Source: Phycomyces blakesleeanus NRRL 1555(-) (lineage: Eukaryota > Mucoromycota > Mucoromycetes > Mucorales > Phycomycetaceae). Taken from it: a stretch of 64,000 nucleotides of DNA. The notes beneath the pieces are model-generated. The model did not search any database, had not been told where the DNA came from, and saw only the letters and a program-made list of their open reading frames with translations. Both the position numbers and the translations under genes were made by a program. Below, piece by piece: positions 34,300-52,241 of the stretch; positions within the stretch are counted from its first letter, which is position 1; each line of letters opens with the position of its first letter. The DNA lies in NCBI RefSeq assembly GCF_001638985.1, contig NW_017265145.1, positions 1,412,715-1,476,714 of the forward strand. Direction: 5' to 3'.

Positions 34300-35448
34300 A
34301 CAAATTGTATATTTTGTATATACTGCATAAAAAAAATAGAAATTTTAATATGGTTACTACTTAAGTACACCTAGAAATTCCGTTATATTAAATGAAGATG
34401 TACCTTATTCATGAATTAAATTATTTATATTTTGATAGATTGATTTTACTCATATAAACTACTTTGGGTGGTTAGGGACCAGATAAAATTGCTGGATGCC
34501 GGACAACAAATCACTTTTTATGAGGCCGGTAAATGGTGAAAGGCGGAGATTCAATAAACGTAGTGCTCCAGAGAAACGTCGTGCCCGAGAGGAAAAGTGT
34601 CTGGCCCGAATAATTAGCGAAAGAAGAACAGGGTCTAGGCTAGTGTTTGTCAATCGACCTTGGTTTGTACTACTTTATAAACCAATCATAATCCAACTGA
34701 GAAATTAATACAGAATAACCCAACTGCCTGAAACACTTTACATTTATATGTGTTCAAATATACACCATTCTATCGATAATTATAATTATTTATATAAGTT
34801 ACATTATACACCATGAAAAAGTAGTGGTGCTTGCAATTGTGCTAGCCTGGTCACAGATAGATCAAGCTAGTAAAATGGCTATTACATATATATAAATCAC
34901 CTTTTAAAGGCTCTGCTTATTTACTATTTTTTTCTGATATTGCTCAGACTGACTGACGGCACAATATGAAAGCAAAGAGACAATCTACTGCTACTGAATG
35001 TATAGGTTTTGTTTGGTTGGGAGCAAGACGCTATCGATTACTAATTATCGATTTATAGGATCTAGTGCTTTTGATATTTTGCGCTTGTATACCAAACTCA
35101 ACTGGATGCACGAATAACCTAGAAATAATACTCTGTTGGATTAAAGGCTTTGATTTATAACTTTTGTTTTGTAATACAATATAATGCGCTACAGTACTGT
35201 ATAGTATGATTCCACTTATTATTTTGAGGTTCATAGTCTAGCTTTGGTTCGCTTGAGACTATTTTAGTTTGAAGCACGGAGCCTTTGTATAAATGAACCT
35301 TTTCTATGGTTGATTAAATATGAGTGTACTGGAAATGATATTTTTTAAGATTTCTACAAGCATATGCAAATGCACACCAATGGTAATCATAGCTTTTCAA
35401 TTATAGAAAATTAAAAATAGAATCAAATAAGCAATGTTTTTTTTGGCT

Positions 35449-35760
35449 TTAAGTAACCTGGTGAGACACATTGTGATCCACCTCTTCGAGGTTTATTATA
35501 TTACAATTACTCGAATTTTGATCAAAATATCCGATTTTTTTACTCTCAAAAAGCATAGAACCCTGAAATTCGGGAAACTTGCACCACTTCAATAAGCTCT
35601 TTAAATGCCCAATAGCAAAAATACGAGTTGTTTCTAAAAGTACAATTTTTTTTAGTTGAATACATAAACCAGACACTCCAAAAGGCATCAATTTGGAGTG
35701 TTCAAAAGTTAGAGATATTTTTTTTAAAGAAAAGAGAATATTATTTAGCATAAGAGACAT
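35449..35760 (-). CDS. Unrecognised 103-codon frame between the MULE copies
   Basis: The minus-strand frame starts ATG-TCT at 35,760 and ends TAA at 35,449. Its composition looks protein-like rather than repeat-derived: HSKLMPFGVSGLCIQLKK, VLLETTRIFAIGHLKSLL, KWCKFPEFQGSMLF. CAG-GTTACT near the end could be a splice donor. I do not recognise a family. It may be the 3' part of a host gene whose other exon lies at 41,038-41,241 beyond MULE copy 2, or a chance frame. Confidence 0.3.
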   Translation of the reverse strand: MSLMLNNILFSLKKISLTFEHSKLMPFGVSGLCIQLKKIVLLETTRIFAIGHLKSLLKWCKFPEFQGSMLFESKKIGYFDQNSSNCNIINLEEVDHNVSHQVT

Positions 35761-35971
35761 TATAGAATAGCTATATATCTATATATGCTCTACATAACAG
35801 AATATCAGCTTGTATAAACGTTTATATGAAGAAAGCCGTCCTATATTCTGACATTACAAGCATACACTGGAAGCAAAGAGTGGAGTACAAATAAAGCCAC
35901 AATCTTTCTTCCAAAAAAAAAGGTTTACAAAAACATTACTAGTAAATTTACTAATTTTTTTTACCTACTTA

Positions 35972-36262
35972 GAGCAACTTCAGCAGTGAGAGAACTTTTA
36001 ATTTATCTAGAGTTAAACACCGCTACTTTAGCTAAAGAAAAGGTCAATTTTCCCAGCAGTTCGATTTATCTTTTTCTTTAAATAAATTTTGAGAGCGTTT
36101 TCATCAATAAATTTTATCTTCCTATTAAATTTAATAGGAAGATAAAGAAAAGGGACTGTTATATTTAAAGTGAATTTAATCGAACTGCTGGGAGGACAAA
36201 CTTTAGCTAAATCTTTAAATTTAATGTAAAAGTGGAGATAAAGTGGACTGCTGAAGATGCTC
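35972..36262. mobile_element. Harbinger-like MITE, 291 bp, TTA target duplication
   Basis: Terminal inverted repeats are GAGCAACTTCAGCAGT on the left and, inverted, GAGCATCTTCAGCAGT on the right. Both ends are flanked by TTA (35,969-35,971 and 36,263-36,265), the 3-bp duplication of PIF/Harbinger elements. Inside, symmetric subterminal blocks recur (CCCAGCAGTTCGATTTA and TTTAATCGAACTGCTGGG; TTTAGCTAAA on both sides) and a central palindrome TATCTTCCTATTAAATTTAA precedes its complement. No coding sequence. Confidence 0.82.
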
Positions 36263-36339
36263 TTAAAAGTGCTTATAAATTTTATCTTTTTGGATTTTTT
36301 TGCTGTATAAAGTATATATATATATAATAAAAAAGCAAG

Positions 36340-39300
36340 CGCTAGTTATTCGGGCAAGACACTTTTCCTCTTGGGCACAACGTTTCTCTGGAGCACTACG
36401 TTTATTGGACCTCCGCACTTTAGCATTTACCGGTCTCATAAAGAGTGACTTGTCCGTCATCCAGCAATCTTATCTGGTCCCTGACCACCCAAAGTAGTTT
36501 GTATGAGTAAAATCAATTTATTAAAATATAAATAATTTTATTCATGAACAAATTATTTCTTTATTTAATATATTCGAATTCCTAGCTGTACTTGAGTAGC
36601 AATTCTGTTAAAAGTTTTATTTTTTTATAGCAGTGTATACAAAATATACAATTTGTAAATGTTGTGCCCGAGAGACACAACGTCGTGTCCCAAACACGAC
36701 TAATTTGGTTCCCGTCAACAAATCACATACCTATGGTTGCTGACAAGTCATACTTTCACGATTTAACTTGAGACATAAATCATATATTTTCATTTTGTGT
36801 GATTTAAGTGGAAAAGATTATAAACCATGTAATTTGCATCTTTTTTCAAAAACTTTCATAATGGATATAAAGGTAATGCAGCCTTTTATGCCTAAGAAAG
36901 TTTGCATTATAGTTAAGCTAATATATCTTTACAAAATTCATGTTTTTGTTTTTATTTCTTCTGTAAAAACTCTTTATTATTTCCTTACAACATGTACATG
37001 AGATATTTTATCAAAGATACAAAAAAATAAAAAAAAATATTCACAAAAGGCCAAAAAAAAAGTCTCTAATTACATATATTCAAATAGCATATAAATTCAG
37101 TAAAAGTTTCATAGAAAACAAATGAGAAAAAAGTGATTCTACAAGCAAATACAATATTTTCTTTTATTGAGAAAGTGCAAATTTTTGAGATATTATGTTA
37201 GTATTCTCATGATCAAGATATTCAATTCAACCAAAACTTCTAACACACAATTATATCTATATACTACTTGGATCCAAAGTTATAGAGAGCCAACACTTGA
37301 ATTTATAAAATAGATAGATAGAAATGCATAAGATAAGATATCTGAAGATAGTTTGGTTAAATCTATGTAACACTATTCGACATTTATGCTTTTTAATTCG
37401 CTGGATATAAGTGTAACTCGAAGGGTAAAGTACTTCCCACAAATGATTTCTATGAAAAAACAGAGAGGAGAGTCATTTAACTCGCAAGTGATAGATAGTT
37501 TATGTGGACGCAAAGAAACAGATTGATAAGATTTATAAAGGTTTAAACAAGATTGTCTAACTAATAAAATATAATATAATAAAAGAAAAATAGAAGAAAA
37601 AAATAGATTATTTTATAGTGAGATCAATAGGTCCCTCTTGATCGGAAAGAAAAGAGAGCATGCCATTTCTGTAATCATACTTATTGAACTCTTTAAACTT
37701 GTTCCAGTAAGTATCAAAGCTGTTGGGAATCTGGTTTCTGACACAGCCCAAAAGGAATAACTCAGGAATAATTGGCCATTTCCTTGAGATATTGCGGGAA
37801 AGGTTTACTGTTGTCCAGTCGTTATTGTTAACATGATTAAAAATCAGAGGTTGTTGCTGTTTTGAGGTGTTTTTGGGATGAGCAAAGGGAAGAAACGACA
37901 CAGAAGTGGTGTTGGGGCTATATGAGTAGGCACAGACTGGTCGTATATATGTGTCTGAAGCTAGTTGAGCACAGTCGGATGTATTAAAACACATACTAGC
38001 ATCTAAACATGCTGGGATGAAGTTGGTGTTGGTGTTGTTATTGTTGATGCAAAGATCAAAACCATGTTTTATGATGTCTTTTAATTATTTAATATCAGTT
38101 CCAAATGTATTTGCATATGTCTCCTTGTATTTTGGCAAGACAGAAATCATATCTCTTTTTACAAGAGGGAATTTGTTTTGATCTTTATAGATCAAGTGGG
38201 CAAGTACCCGAAAACCACGCCGCCCATCAGCAGTCAGGTTAAACCCACCCTTAACGACACCGACTATCTCATGAGAGACAGGAAAACCGGGCTGGAATTT
38301 AACCCTCTTGCCAACAGAGGTGCGCTTATCATACTGGTAATCTTCTAGAGCGGTGACAGGTCTTATCAACCCATTTTTTTGGGGGGCAGAAACTAAAAAG
38401 CATATAAGTATAAGACGATATTTTTCTTTATGGATTCAATCACACTGTAAAATAAGAAAGCATATTACCTGGGTCGAGAGACTCTTGTTTGCTTTTGTTT
38501 TGTTTTTTGTGTAGCTACAGGATTTCCTTCCCTCATTCTGGGTCTCAACCTAACCATTGCCTTAAGGCCAGCCTAGTATTTCAAGATACATATCAATAAT
38601 TTGTTACGTTATTTTTTTTTATCTTACATGACCAGACGAAACACTGATCTTCCTCCAGTTTTCCTGACCAAATTATTTGGGGAGGTACGTTGGACGTGCA
38701 CTATCATTCCGTTTGTCAGGGTACTTGATTTTTTCTGGGGCTTGAAAGTTAATCGAAGGGTTCCCAGTTTTGCCTTCGAATTCAGAAGTAACATTCTTGA
38801 TCTTATTCAAGAGTTTAGCTACTTGCTGGCTACCCTCACAAGAGCGAAAAAGTGTCTCAAGTTTAATTATCTCCTCCATCCACACCTCTGGTTTTTTATC
38901 AACTCTGATTGTTTCTTCGAGAGTATTTTTGGCTTGTTTCGCCATTCTAGGTTCAATCAGCCACATTTCAGGAATATCGGAAATACATATTTCCCTTCCA
39001 GCAGGCAAACAATGGCGGCAAGGTAAACCATATTGAAGCTTGTTCATACATTTGCAATAAGTACTGCTGTCACACACAACCCGAATCTCCTGGTCTACCA
39101 AAAGTAAAGCTCGCTTTGACACCTTCATGAGTAGCTTGGATGAAAGATTGTTTCGTTCAACAAGAGGGTCAACCGTCATAGATTCCCTTACCTCTACATT
39201 TCGAAAGGCTTGAGAAAGACTTTCGATGTATCTTTCAATACTCTCGAAGGCAAGGTCCAGAGATTCTATAGCAGATATACTTCTTTTCAAAGCATGATGT

Positions 39301-40950
39301 GCACTTTCCACTCTTCGCGACGTTGTACACCCAAAATGCATCAATTTGGAAGTAAGGTAGCCTACCCACTTCTCCTTACATACAACCCACTTGTCATTGA
39401 AGTAAACTGCAGCTGGCACTTTTTGCTTGCCATTTTTTACCTTCGTACTATCAGAAACTTTGTTGAACTTGTTGAGAGCTAAGTCAAACTCTTTCTTGGT
39501 TGTATTATGGATCATGCTGGCTATGTATCCTGTAAGCTATTCCTTCCTTTCTTCCAAGCCTACTTTTTCCAAAAGAGCCTTCTCCACGCTATTTAACATG
39601 TGTCAATAGCAAAGCATCTTATTTTTATCTGGAAATACACTGTCCAGAGCGTTCATCAATGCAGCGCACTTGTCTGTCACAGACACTGTGATCAGTGTCT
39701 TTCCTTTGAAAACAAAAGACTCGAGTTGCTGAAGGAACCAAAGATATGTGCCTTGCTGTTCATTAGAGACACAGGCAAAGGCAATTGAGAAAGATTTGAG
39801 GGTTTCTCCTCCAAGATTGTAGATACCTTCCACGCAAATCAGGGGCATCTCCAAGTTATTGATAAAATATGTCGCATCAACCATCATAACTTCCGAGAAG
39901 CAGCGAGCTCTCTCCATCATCTTTTAGATGATAAAAAATACCATTTCCAGTGAATTGCCTCCATTGATGTCGTTGTGTGTTTAGAAAACTTTTGCTTCCA
40001 TCATCTCAACAAGTCTAGTTTCTGCATTCTGGGTAACAGGGCTAGAAACTCAAGCAAAAGCAGTCTTGATATTGCTTGTATTGCTAACTTACAGCATATA
40101 AACATCATCTGTTTCATCCATGATAATCCTTTGGATCTCACAAGTCTTGGCCTTTGTCTCTACAAGCTTAGAAATTTGCTTAACATCTTAAGCAGCAACT
40201 CTCAACAATCCCCCTTTAAAAGTTGGTTCCAAGCATTTGTCATCAAAGAAGATGATTATGGAAGCTCCCATTTCGTTGGAAGCTTTCAAGGGAAAATATC
40301 ACCTGATTCCTTTTTTGTATGATAGTTTTATCGTATACGGACATCCAGTTTTTGAGCTAGGACGAGTTTTAACACAACCACAATCTTCAATTTTATGAGT
40401 GTTTCTATAATGACCACCCCTGGTGCACCTTAAGTAAACTCGGGTTGGTTTATGGTCTTTGGTTACAAGAGTGAGATTGTTAGAAAGTGCATACTCTTGC
40501 ATCTTAAAGATTGCTACATTCATGTTGACATAGCCATTGATTGGTGTAGTAATAAAATCTTTTTGAGCAGAATAATATTTATTTCTGTCGACAAGAACTA
40601 ATTCTTTATTGATAGTATTCATGTTAAAGTGATTTCTATTGAGACATTATTAACATTGTTTTTATAAATACTATTCTGTAATGGTAGAAGTAGCAGTCTT
40701 GTTTCTTCTGAAATAAAATTATGTTATTTAGATATCTGATGCTTATAGGATGAATATATAAAAGAAAAGAAGGTTTAATAACAGGTTTTTCACTAATTTC
40801 TTCAGGGCACATTTTTTTTGCTTAAAGGTACTCTGCCACCATTGAAGGCTGGACCATAGTCACTTTCCAGGAGTCCAATACACAATGGAAAGCAGTGTTT
40901 AGAATATTTTTAATACTCTACAGAAACGTCGGGCCCGAATGATAGCTGAA
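36340..40950 (-). mobile_element. MULE copy 2, inverted and decayed
   Basis: This copy lies opposite to the element at 29,193-34,620 and shares its ends, untranslated regions and gene. Its 3' end (36,341 onward) reads GCTAGTTATTCGGGC, and its 5' end, inverted, reads CAGCTATCATTCGGGCCCGACG at about 40,948. Compared with copy 1 the 5' terminal repeat lacks about 19 bp including one CGGGCACGAC motif, which could have been lost between short GACG repeats. The internal 52-bp array is reduced to one partial unit. Confidence 0.82.
37608..40622 (-). pseudogene. Degenerate MULE transposase-OTU gene (copy 2)
   Basis: Homologous throughout to the gene at 29,544-32,835, with ATG at 40,622 and the last frame ending at 37,608. 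The transposase exon has nonsense codons including LCY-stop-HML at about 39,604 (TGG to TGA), a stop before KMMERA at about 39,921 and a TAG after KKE near 39,540. The intron 1 donor (38,627) and acceptor are preserved. Exon 2 (38,469-38,572) is 14 nt shorter than in copy 1 and out of frame. The repeated 54-nt exons are absent: exon 2 is followed by one intron and then the OTU exon. In the OTU part the catalytic Cys is replaced (DGRRGFR) and the His motif reads NDWTTV. It cannot encode either enzyme. Confidence 0.9.
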
Positions 40951-41037
40951 ATTTATATACTATCGATTTTACACAATTGGTGTGGATATACTAAAATGTT
41001 CAAAGGTTCAAATATATATTAGATAAAAGCAAGTACT

Positions 41038-41241
41038 TACAATAACATCTCTTCTATCAAAAGCATGTTTTTTTTTAATGTAATTGACAATAGAAGGAGA
41101 CCAGCCAGTCAAAATCGTTTGAACTTTTTTGACTTCGTTTTGAAAGTTCAAAGTCTCTGTTTCTTTAAACTCTAATCCAATAATAGGACTTACATTCTTG
41201 AACTTGTTCCTACTTTTTTTTATCCTGTCCACCCCATACAT
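41038..41241 (-). CDS. Candidate first exon of an unrecognised gene, next to the MULE end
   Basis: A minus-strand ATG at 41,241 opens MYGVDRIKKSRNKFKN and continues through TILTGWSPSIVNYIKKK and HAFDRRDVI to a strong donor GTAAGT at about 41,035-41,040. A second possible donor GTAAGT lies after KFKN. Downstream on this strand the MULE copy 2 begins within 90 bp, so any following exon was displaced or lost. No domain recognised. It may be a fragment of a host gene broken by transposition. Confidence 0.35.
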
Positions 41242-41965
41242 ATTTTACGCAAGTGCTATAGTATGAATGTAGATAACTTCACGGTATTTTTTTTATATAT
41301 TTTGTTGTTTAAATTGTTTGATTTGAAAAAGTCGCTAGGCATACATTTCTCAAGAACTTTACCTAATATATTAAATAAGTTCTTTTGAGAACCTTGTAGG
41401 CAAGAACAGTAGACAGGTTATCCTTTAACCATATTATTCAAAAACCATATTAATCTACTAAAGCCAGCTTCGATAATCATTTTCATTTTATTATCAAAGT
41501 ATTTGTCAGTTATATTTTGTGGCTTACAATACAATGGTATAAAACAAAAGAAAAATACCTACACATACACATACACAATCACTGTATGTCTTATTTTGAG
41601 TTCTTATTTTTCCTAAAAAAGAGAGAAAAGAATAACAAGAGTATCGGCTTGGGTTTACGCAGATAATAATATACGTAATTTCTATTATATATATAAATAT
41701 ATGACTTTAATGGGTCACCTCATTTCTCGCCTATCGTTTGCTAAAAGTATATATCGCAAGCCAGCAATACCATTGTAAAACATTTCTGTTGTAAATTTTA
41801 ATGTCAGGCCTTCTGCAACAATCCATAGGAAACTAACTTATTTTTTAACCAATAAAAAATCAAGGAATATAGCATATATGTTCTCAAAGCTCTTTAACTA
41901 TTCTTTTATTTCTCGAGAGTAAAAATAAAAACGAAAACAAAAAAAGCTCCTTTGAATTGAACGGA
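41242..41965. promoter_or_regulatory. Intergenic region upstream of the kinase gene
   Basis: No gene was recognised. AT-rich DNA with a CATACACATACACA tract near 41,565 and a (TA)n run near 41,690 precedes the kinase start codon. No TATA box can be chosen with confidence. Confidence 0.35.
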
Positions 41966-44642
<2,677 letters not shown>

Positions 44643-45342
44643 TAGCATGGCTATACTTAAGCCTTCTCATTTTCCTCTCACTCCCTCTCTTTTTCTTCTC
44701 TATCTTAAAGAAAAGGTGTATATACGCTATAATATTACCCAATTTTTTATATTTCCATTGTCGCTTATTTCATTGGAATGAGTATTTGCTTATTTCCAAA
44801 ATATACATACATACAGATATTCATATATCTTGTTTATTTCCATACCAACCAACCAACCAATATATATATATAATATATATTTACATGCTTTGTTTTCTAT
44901 TGCTTTATTGTTATTAATTTTTTGAATTTGAAACCACATAAATATTTTTCATTTTGCAAAGCCTACAGACACCTTACGCTATCTTTTCTTTACTATTTGG
45001 AATGTAATTCGACAGCTTATTTATAAATATATATATATATATATATAAATTACATGACTCTGTCCCTTTAGCTACCGAATGTGCAACCTACAGGACCTTT
45101 GTCTTTTTGATTGTTTCATGTTTACTTGGGTTAATGAGGTGATATTATTTTATTTATTTTATAAAGTGTGAACATTTACAAGCATGTGTGTAAAGTATAA
45201 CAGTTGCTAAGCGGCATCGATAAGAAAAGAACGAAAAGAAAAAAAAAAGTCACATATATTCTTGTAACCTGTCCTACAATAAGCTCAATTTCTTTATAAT
45301 GTACATATATGTATCTATGTATCTGTGTGTTGTTGGTGGTGG

Positions 45343-45379
<37 letters not shown>

Positions 45380-45989
45380 TTAGCGTGTGCAATTTTTTTA
45401 TGGTTTCTCTGCAAAATAAGCCCAAACGCTACACAAATATACAAATCTTAATAATCTCGGTTTTGCTTGATTCTATTTATTGGCCACTATACGTCATGAA
45501 TTGGCATACAAAGGCTTTACACTATCCTTTTGATGAGGTACAGTATACAATAGCCTTTTTATTTTATTTTTTGTGTTCCTAAGATACCTTTAGCCAAATT
45601 GATAAGCACATATTAACTGGATTAATAACAACAACTAAAAAGAAAAACCCTCTCAAGGGAGAATAGGGAAAAAGGAATTATCTATTTCTTTATGATATTT
45701 TCTTTTGGTTACTAGAACTGTGAAACGCTTCTAGTCAATGTTGAAAATCTTTCTTTTTGAGATGTCCAATATATAATTAGATATATATAATGGTGAGATC
45801 TGGGAAACGGGTAAAAACACTAAATAAAAAGAAAAACTGCCTAAAAATTGACGAAAATAACTAGAAGCCAGGGTGTTTCTTCTGTTTTACACACCCATAC
45901 ACAATAGATATACATATATATAATATGTATATATGTATATAGTATGTATAAAATGTGTGTTTGTATGTTTAAAAGGGTCTGATTGTCTA

Positions 45990-46021
<32 letters not shown>

Positions 46022-46068
46022 TATCTATCCATTAAGGAGGAGAAGGGGAGGTACTACACAACTTGACC
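44643..46068. other. Convergent intergenic region, no gene seen
   Basis: It lies between the 3' ends of the kinase and PFKFB genes. It is AT-rich with (TA)n runs at about 45,030, 45,350 and 45,990, (TG)n near 46,005 and CCAACCAACC near 44,850. Short frames here are microsatellite translations. Confidence 0.5.
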
Positions 46069-48863
<2,795 letters not shown>

Positions 48864-49093
48864 TCTGTAAATATTATTCTGATATGGAAGCAATAAGATT
48901 AAATGAAATGGATATATGAGTGTGTTTATGTATGTATGCTTTCAAAAATATAAAATATAAATATATAATTTTAAAGAATTACGCATGATTTTTTGTGATT
49001 CTAATGGACTAACTGTGGCCAATAATTTGCTGACATCACTTTTGAATTAGCACAGTACACATTTTTATTTTAATTAATATATTTTAATTTAAT
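48864..49093. promoter_or_regulatory. Short divergent promoter region
   Basis: 230 bp separate the PFKFB start from the ATG of a possible plus-strand exon at 49,094. AT-rich, no motif assigned. Confidence 0.3.
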
Positions 49094-49180
49094 AATGGAT
49101 GATGAAAATGAAGACTTTGAAGCTTTTTATAGATATACTTGTAATCCAAAGTTACAAAGCTACAGAATAAAGCAAAGAGA
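49094..49180 (+). CDS. Candidate short first exon, gene not resolved
   Basis: ATG-GAT-GAT at 49,094 opens 29 codons (MDDENEDFEAFYRYTC, then NPKLQSYRIKQRD) ending exactly at a GTAAGC donor. Downstream, plausible coding pieces appear (RLDFDDDFIF at about 49,275-49,310, EQSYVSKLTEGNIFFQ at about 49,335-49,385, VKGRAGSKKNNHRYMP at about 49,533-49,580). I could not join these in one frame with GT-AG introns, so the gene is unresolved or decayed. Family unknown. Confidence 0.3.
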
Positions 49181-49599
49181 TGTAAGCATTAATGTTTTGA
49201 AGGTCAAGTATAAGTAGTGCATTAATCACAATATGTGCACTTTCTTATAAGCATATATAAACTTAAAGAACATTAGGCTTGATTTTGATGATGATTTCAT
49301 CTTCACGTAACCTTGAACTGTGGTGGTTTATTTTGGAGCAGTCTTATGTATCTAAACTAACAGAAGGAAACATATTCTTTCAGTACTTGCTGACGATTCG
49401 CTTATTTGTCTGTTTATTTGCTTCTTTCGTTATGTCAGTTAAAGAAGTATTCATATCAACTATTAACATTAGGGTTATTATTACTTGCTAATCTTATTTG
49501 TCTGTGTTTAAATATCTATTCATAACCTTCAGTGAAAGGACGTGCTGGCTCTAAGAAAAATAACCATAGATATATGCCTTCAATACATATATCGATATG

Positions 49600-52241
49600 A
49601 GTATAGGCCAAGAAACTGTTATTTGGTATTTCAACTCAAATACAATATTTAATATTTAATATTCCGATTTTTTTTTCTTTTTTTTTTTCTTATTTTCCTA
49701 CAGCGTTAGTTCTTACCCCGTTTTTGTCCCTTTTAATCCCTTCTTATTTTTATTTTTATATTATTTCCTTCAATCAAATACGGGGTTTCAGCAAAGTATT
49801 TTCCTTTTAAAAAAATAAGCCTTTTTATATAGTAGGCATTGTTTTCTATATCCATCATACACGCCTACAACGCCTATCCAGCTCCGAAATGTGGGGCCCT
49901 CCCACCTTGTATAGCCTTTATTTATTTATCTATTTAGTTATTTTACTCAATAATTGTTTTTGATAGTATGACTAAGAGAGATAGAGAAAATACATATAAA
50001 GTTAAAATCAAAAGTACAACAATATCTTGTACTTCCAAGGTGGTTCTTTTATTATTTTATTTAGAGAGAAAATAACAGACTCTGTCTTGTTGCGTCAGTA
50101 GATCCATCATATGAATGATTACTATCAACCGATTTCTATAGATCTGGTCTTACCAACATGCATAGTTATAATAAAAATAAATAAATAAATAAACAAACAA
50201 ACAAACGAATAAAGAAATATTACGAGTTCAGTGTTTGAAAGAAAGATATATAGTTACAAAATAGCAAAATCTTGGATAGGCAATAATTGGATTAAAGGTC
50301 ATTTAAACCAGTATACAAATTGTACAAGGAGTTCCTGGCCAATATGACGTATAAATATATATATATATAGTAATAATTATAGTTGAGCATACAATTTACC
50401 CAAGGTAATCCCAGAAGCTCCCGTTTTGAGTACGACAATGGTATAATGTATACAGCTATTACAATGTCCCAGTTTTTCGGATTTTGAATATATAGTCGCT
50501 GACTATAAAACACATTCACCGACTCTGTTATAATACTCCGCCAGATCCAGAAATGAAAGTCTATTCAACTGTTGAAAACCAAAAAAAAAAAGTCTGATCT
50601 GTCTGGTCATTCTAATGAACAAAGATCAACAAAGATGTTTAAGTCATTCTTTTGGTCCAATTTGATCTGCCGCAAGCAACTACTCTGAACCTTTTTCATT
50701 TGCAATTATTAATAGACTTAAATAACATCTTTTTTGCCAAATTATTGTTAGTTTATCTGGGAGGCAAGAAACTTGATATCTTGTCTGCACTACAATTGGT
50801 TCTCTAAAGAGAGGATAATTTTTGACCAATATCTCAATTAATAAACAAATATACAAAAAAATACAAAAATACAAATGCCTGGTATTCTTTTTTCCATTCC
50901 ATTGGATTGAATTGAATTGAATCGAATTTACTGGAGTTACTAATTAGATTAAACAACTAGGTTAGAGAAATCAAAGAAGAATTATACGAAAAACCAAAAA
51001 CCAAAAGCCAAATAAAATTACAGAAAAATAGCTTGTATATTCAGTAAGAAAAGTTCACCTGTACTCTGTGAACTATTTGTAATAATATTTGTCAAACCCA
51101 AATTACACAACCCTATTTTTTTTTGTTTTGTATCATATTGACCTTTGAAATATATCAGCCTGAAAATAAGAATACAAATTCTAATATTTATTTATCTATA
51201 TTTTGTGTTTGTGTGTAAAATGTACCATATATCACTATTACTATATAACAATTTTAATTATTTTCCTTTGTGAGCAAAAGTGTGTGTTTTTTTAAGGAAT
51301 AAAATGAAACAATAATGGAGATATTCATACTTAACCATGTCATAAATACCTCAACCATAAGATCAAATAAATGATTTGAACCATTGATGGAATAGTAATT
51401 TTTGAAACCCTACTCATTTTCAAAAGTATATTTTTTGTTATGACTAAAAAATGATATAACGAAAAAAACACGATTGAATGCAGCATATTTATGCTGATGA
51501 ATAGTTTAGAAAACATGAAATTTGAGTTCTGTAAAGAAAGCAAGATAATGTTTCTGTCTCTCTATAAGCGGATATTTCTCCGTCTATCTTTCACCAATGA
51601 CCTATTGAACTTTGTAGACAGATCAATAAGTACATGGGTATTTTCATTCGTTCATTCATTCATTCATTCATTTGATTTGATTTGATTTGATTTGATTTTG
51701 TTTTCTTTTGGCTTTGATTATCCACAATACATGCCTTTGCACATTTCATACATAATTATATATTATAAGTATATAGAGTATAAAGTGTGGTATAAGTGAA
51801 AAATCCCAAAAAAAAAATAAACACAATTGACAAGTGTATACACTTCTTTAAAAAATTGTTGATCTTGGCGGACGTTATAAAAAATATATAAAAACACAGA
51901 TCCCCGCAATAAAGAATTTTTTTTTTAAAGTACGGCATACATTACAAAGTCCGTAAATTGGTCTCAAAAAGTGCAGTAGAAAATTTTGAATCTGTTTTGA
52001 CCTGTCGCACAAACTTTAATATCTCAGCAAAAAAAAAAAATTAAAGATACACCCCGCATATACATATCGCAGAAAGAAAGGCAGAACACACGAACACACA
52101 CGAACACAAACGCCAACACAAGTCTTTTTTTTTTTTTATTATATATATTTATTGTATTTTATAAATTTATATAATAGAAATGGCACTTTTTTTATATGTA
52201 TATTTTATTCTTGATCCGTGGAATCAAATCGAGGGTGAAAG
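49600..52241. other. AT-rich intergenic region upstream of the sugar transporter
   Basis: Mostly A/T runs, AAATA/AACA repeats near 50,180, CATT repeats near 51,650 and a TTGAT repeat near 51,675. A minus-strand stretch at 50,390-50,520 is less AT-rich (one frame ends KTGASGITLGKLYAQL) but I cannot support a gene there. Confidence 0.45.

Larger units (their letters stand above)
29193..34620 (+). mobile_element. Mutator-like DNA element (MULE), copy 1
   Basis: Both ends carry related inverted sequences. The left end has ATTATTCGGGCCCGACG, CTTTTCCTCTCGGGCACGAC and GTTTCTATAGAG (29,196-29,250). The right end, read inversely, has ATTATTCGGGCCAGACAC, the same CTTTTCCTCTCGGGCACGAC and GTTTCTCTGGAG (34,613 back to about 34,560). 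Similarity continues inward for roughly 150 bp (ACCGG..CTCNTGAAAAGTGA). The interior encodes a MULE transposase fused to an OTU-like domain. No 8-11 bp target duplication is evident at the ends chosen. A related copy lies inverted at 36,340-40,950. Confidence 0.82.
34621..36339. other. Spacer between the two MULE copies
   Basis: This 1.7-kb segment holds a Harbinger-like MITE (35,972-36,262) and a 103-codon minus-strand frame (35,449-35,760), described separately. The remainder is AT-rich with no other signal. Confidence 0.5.
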
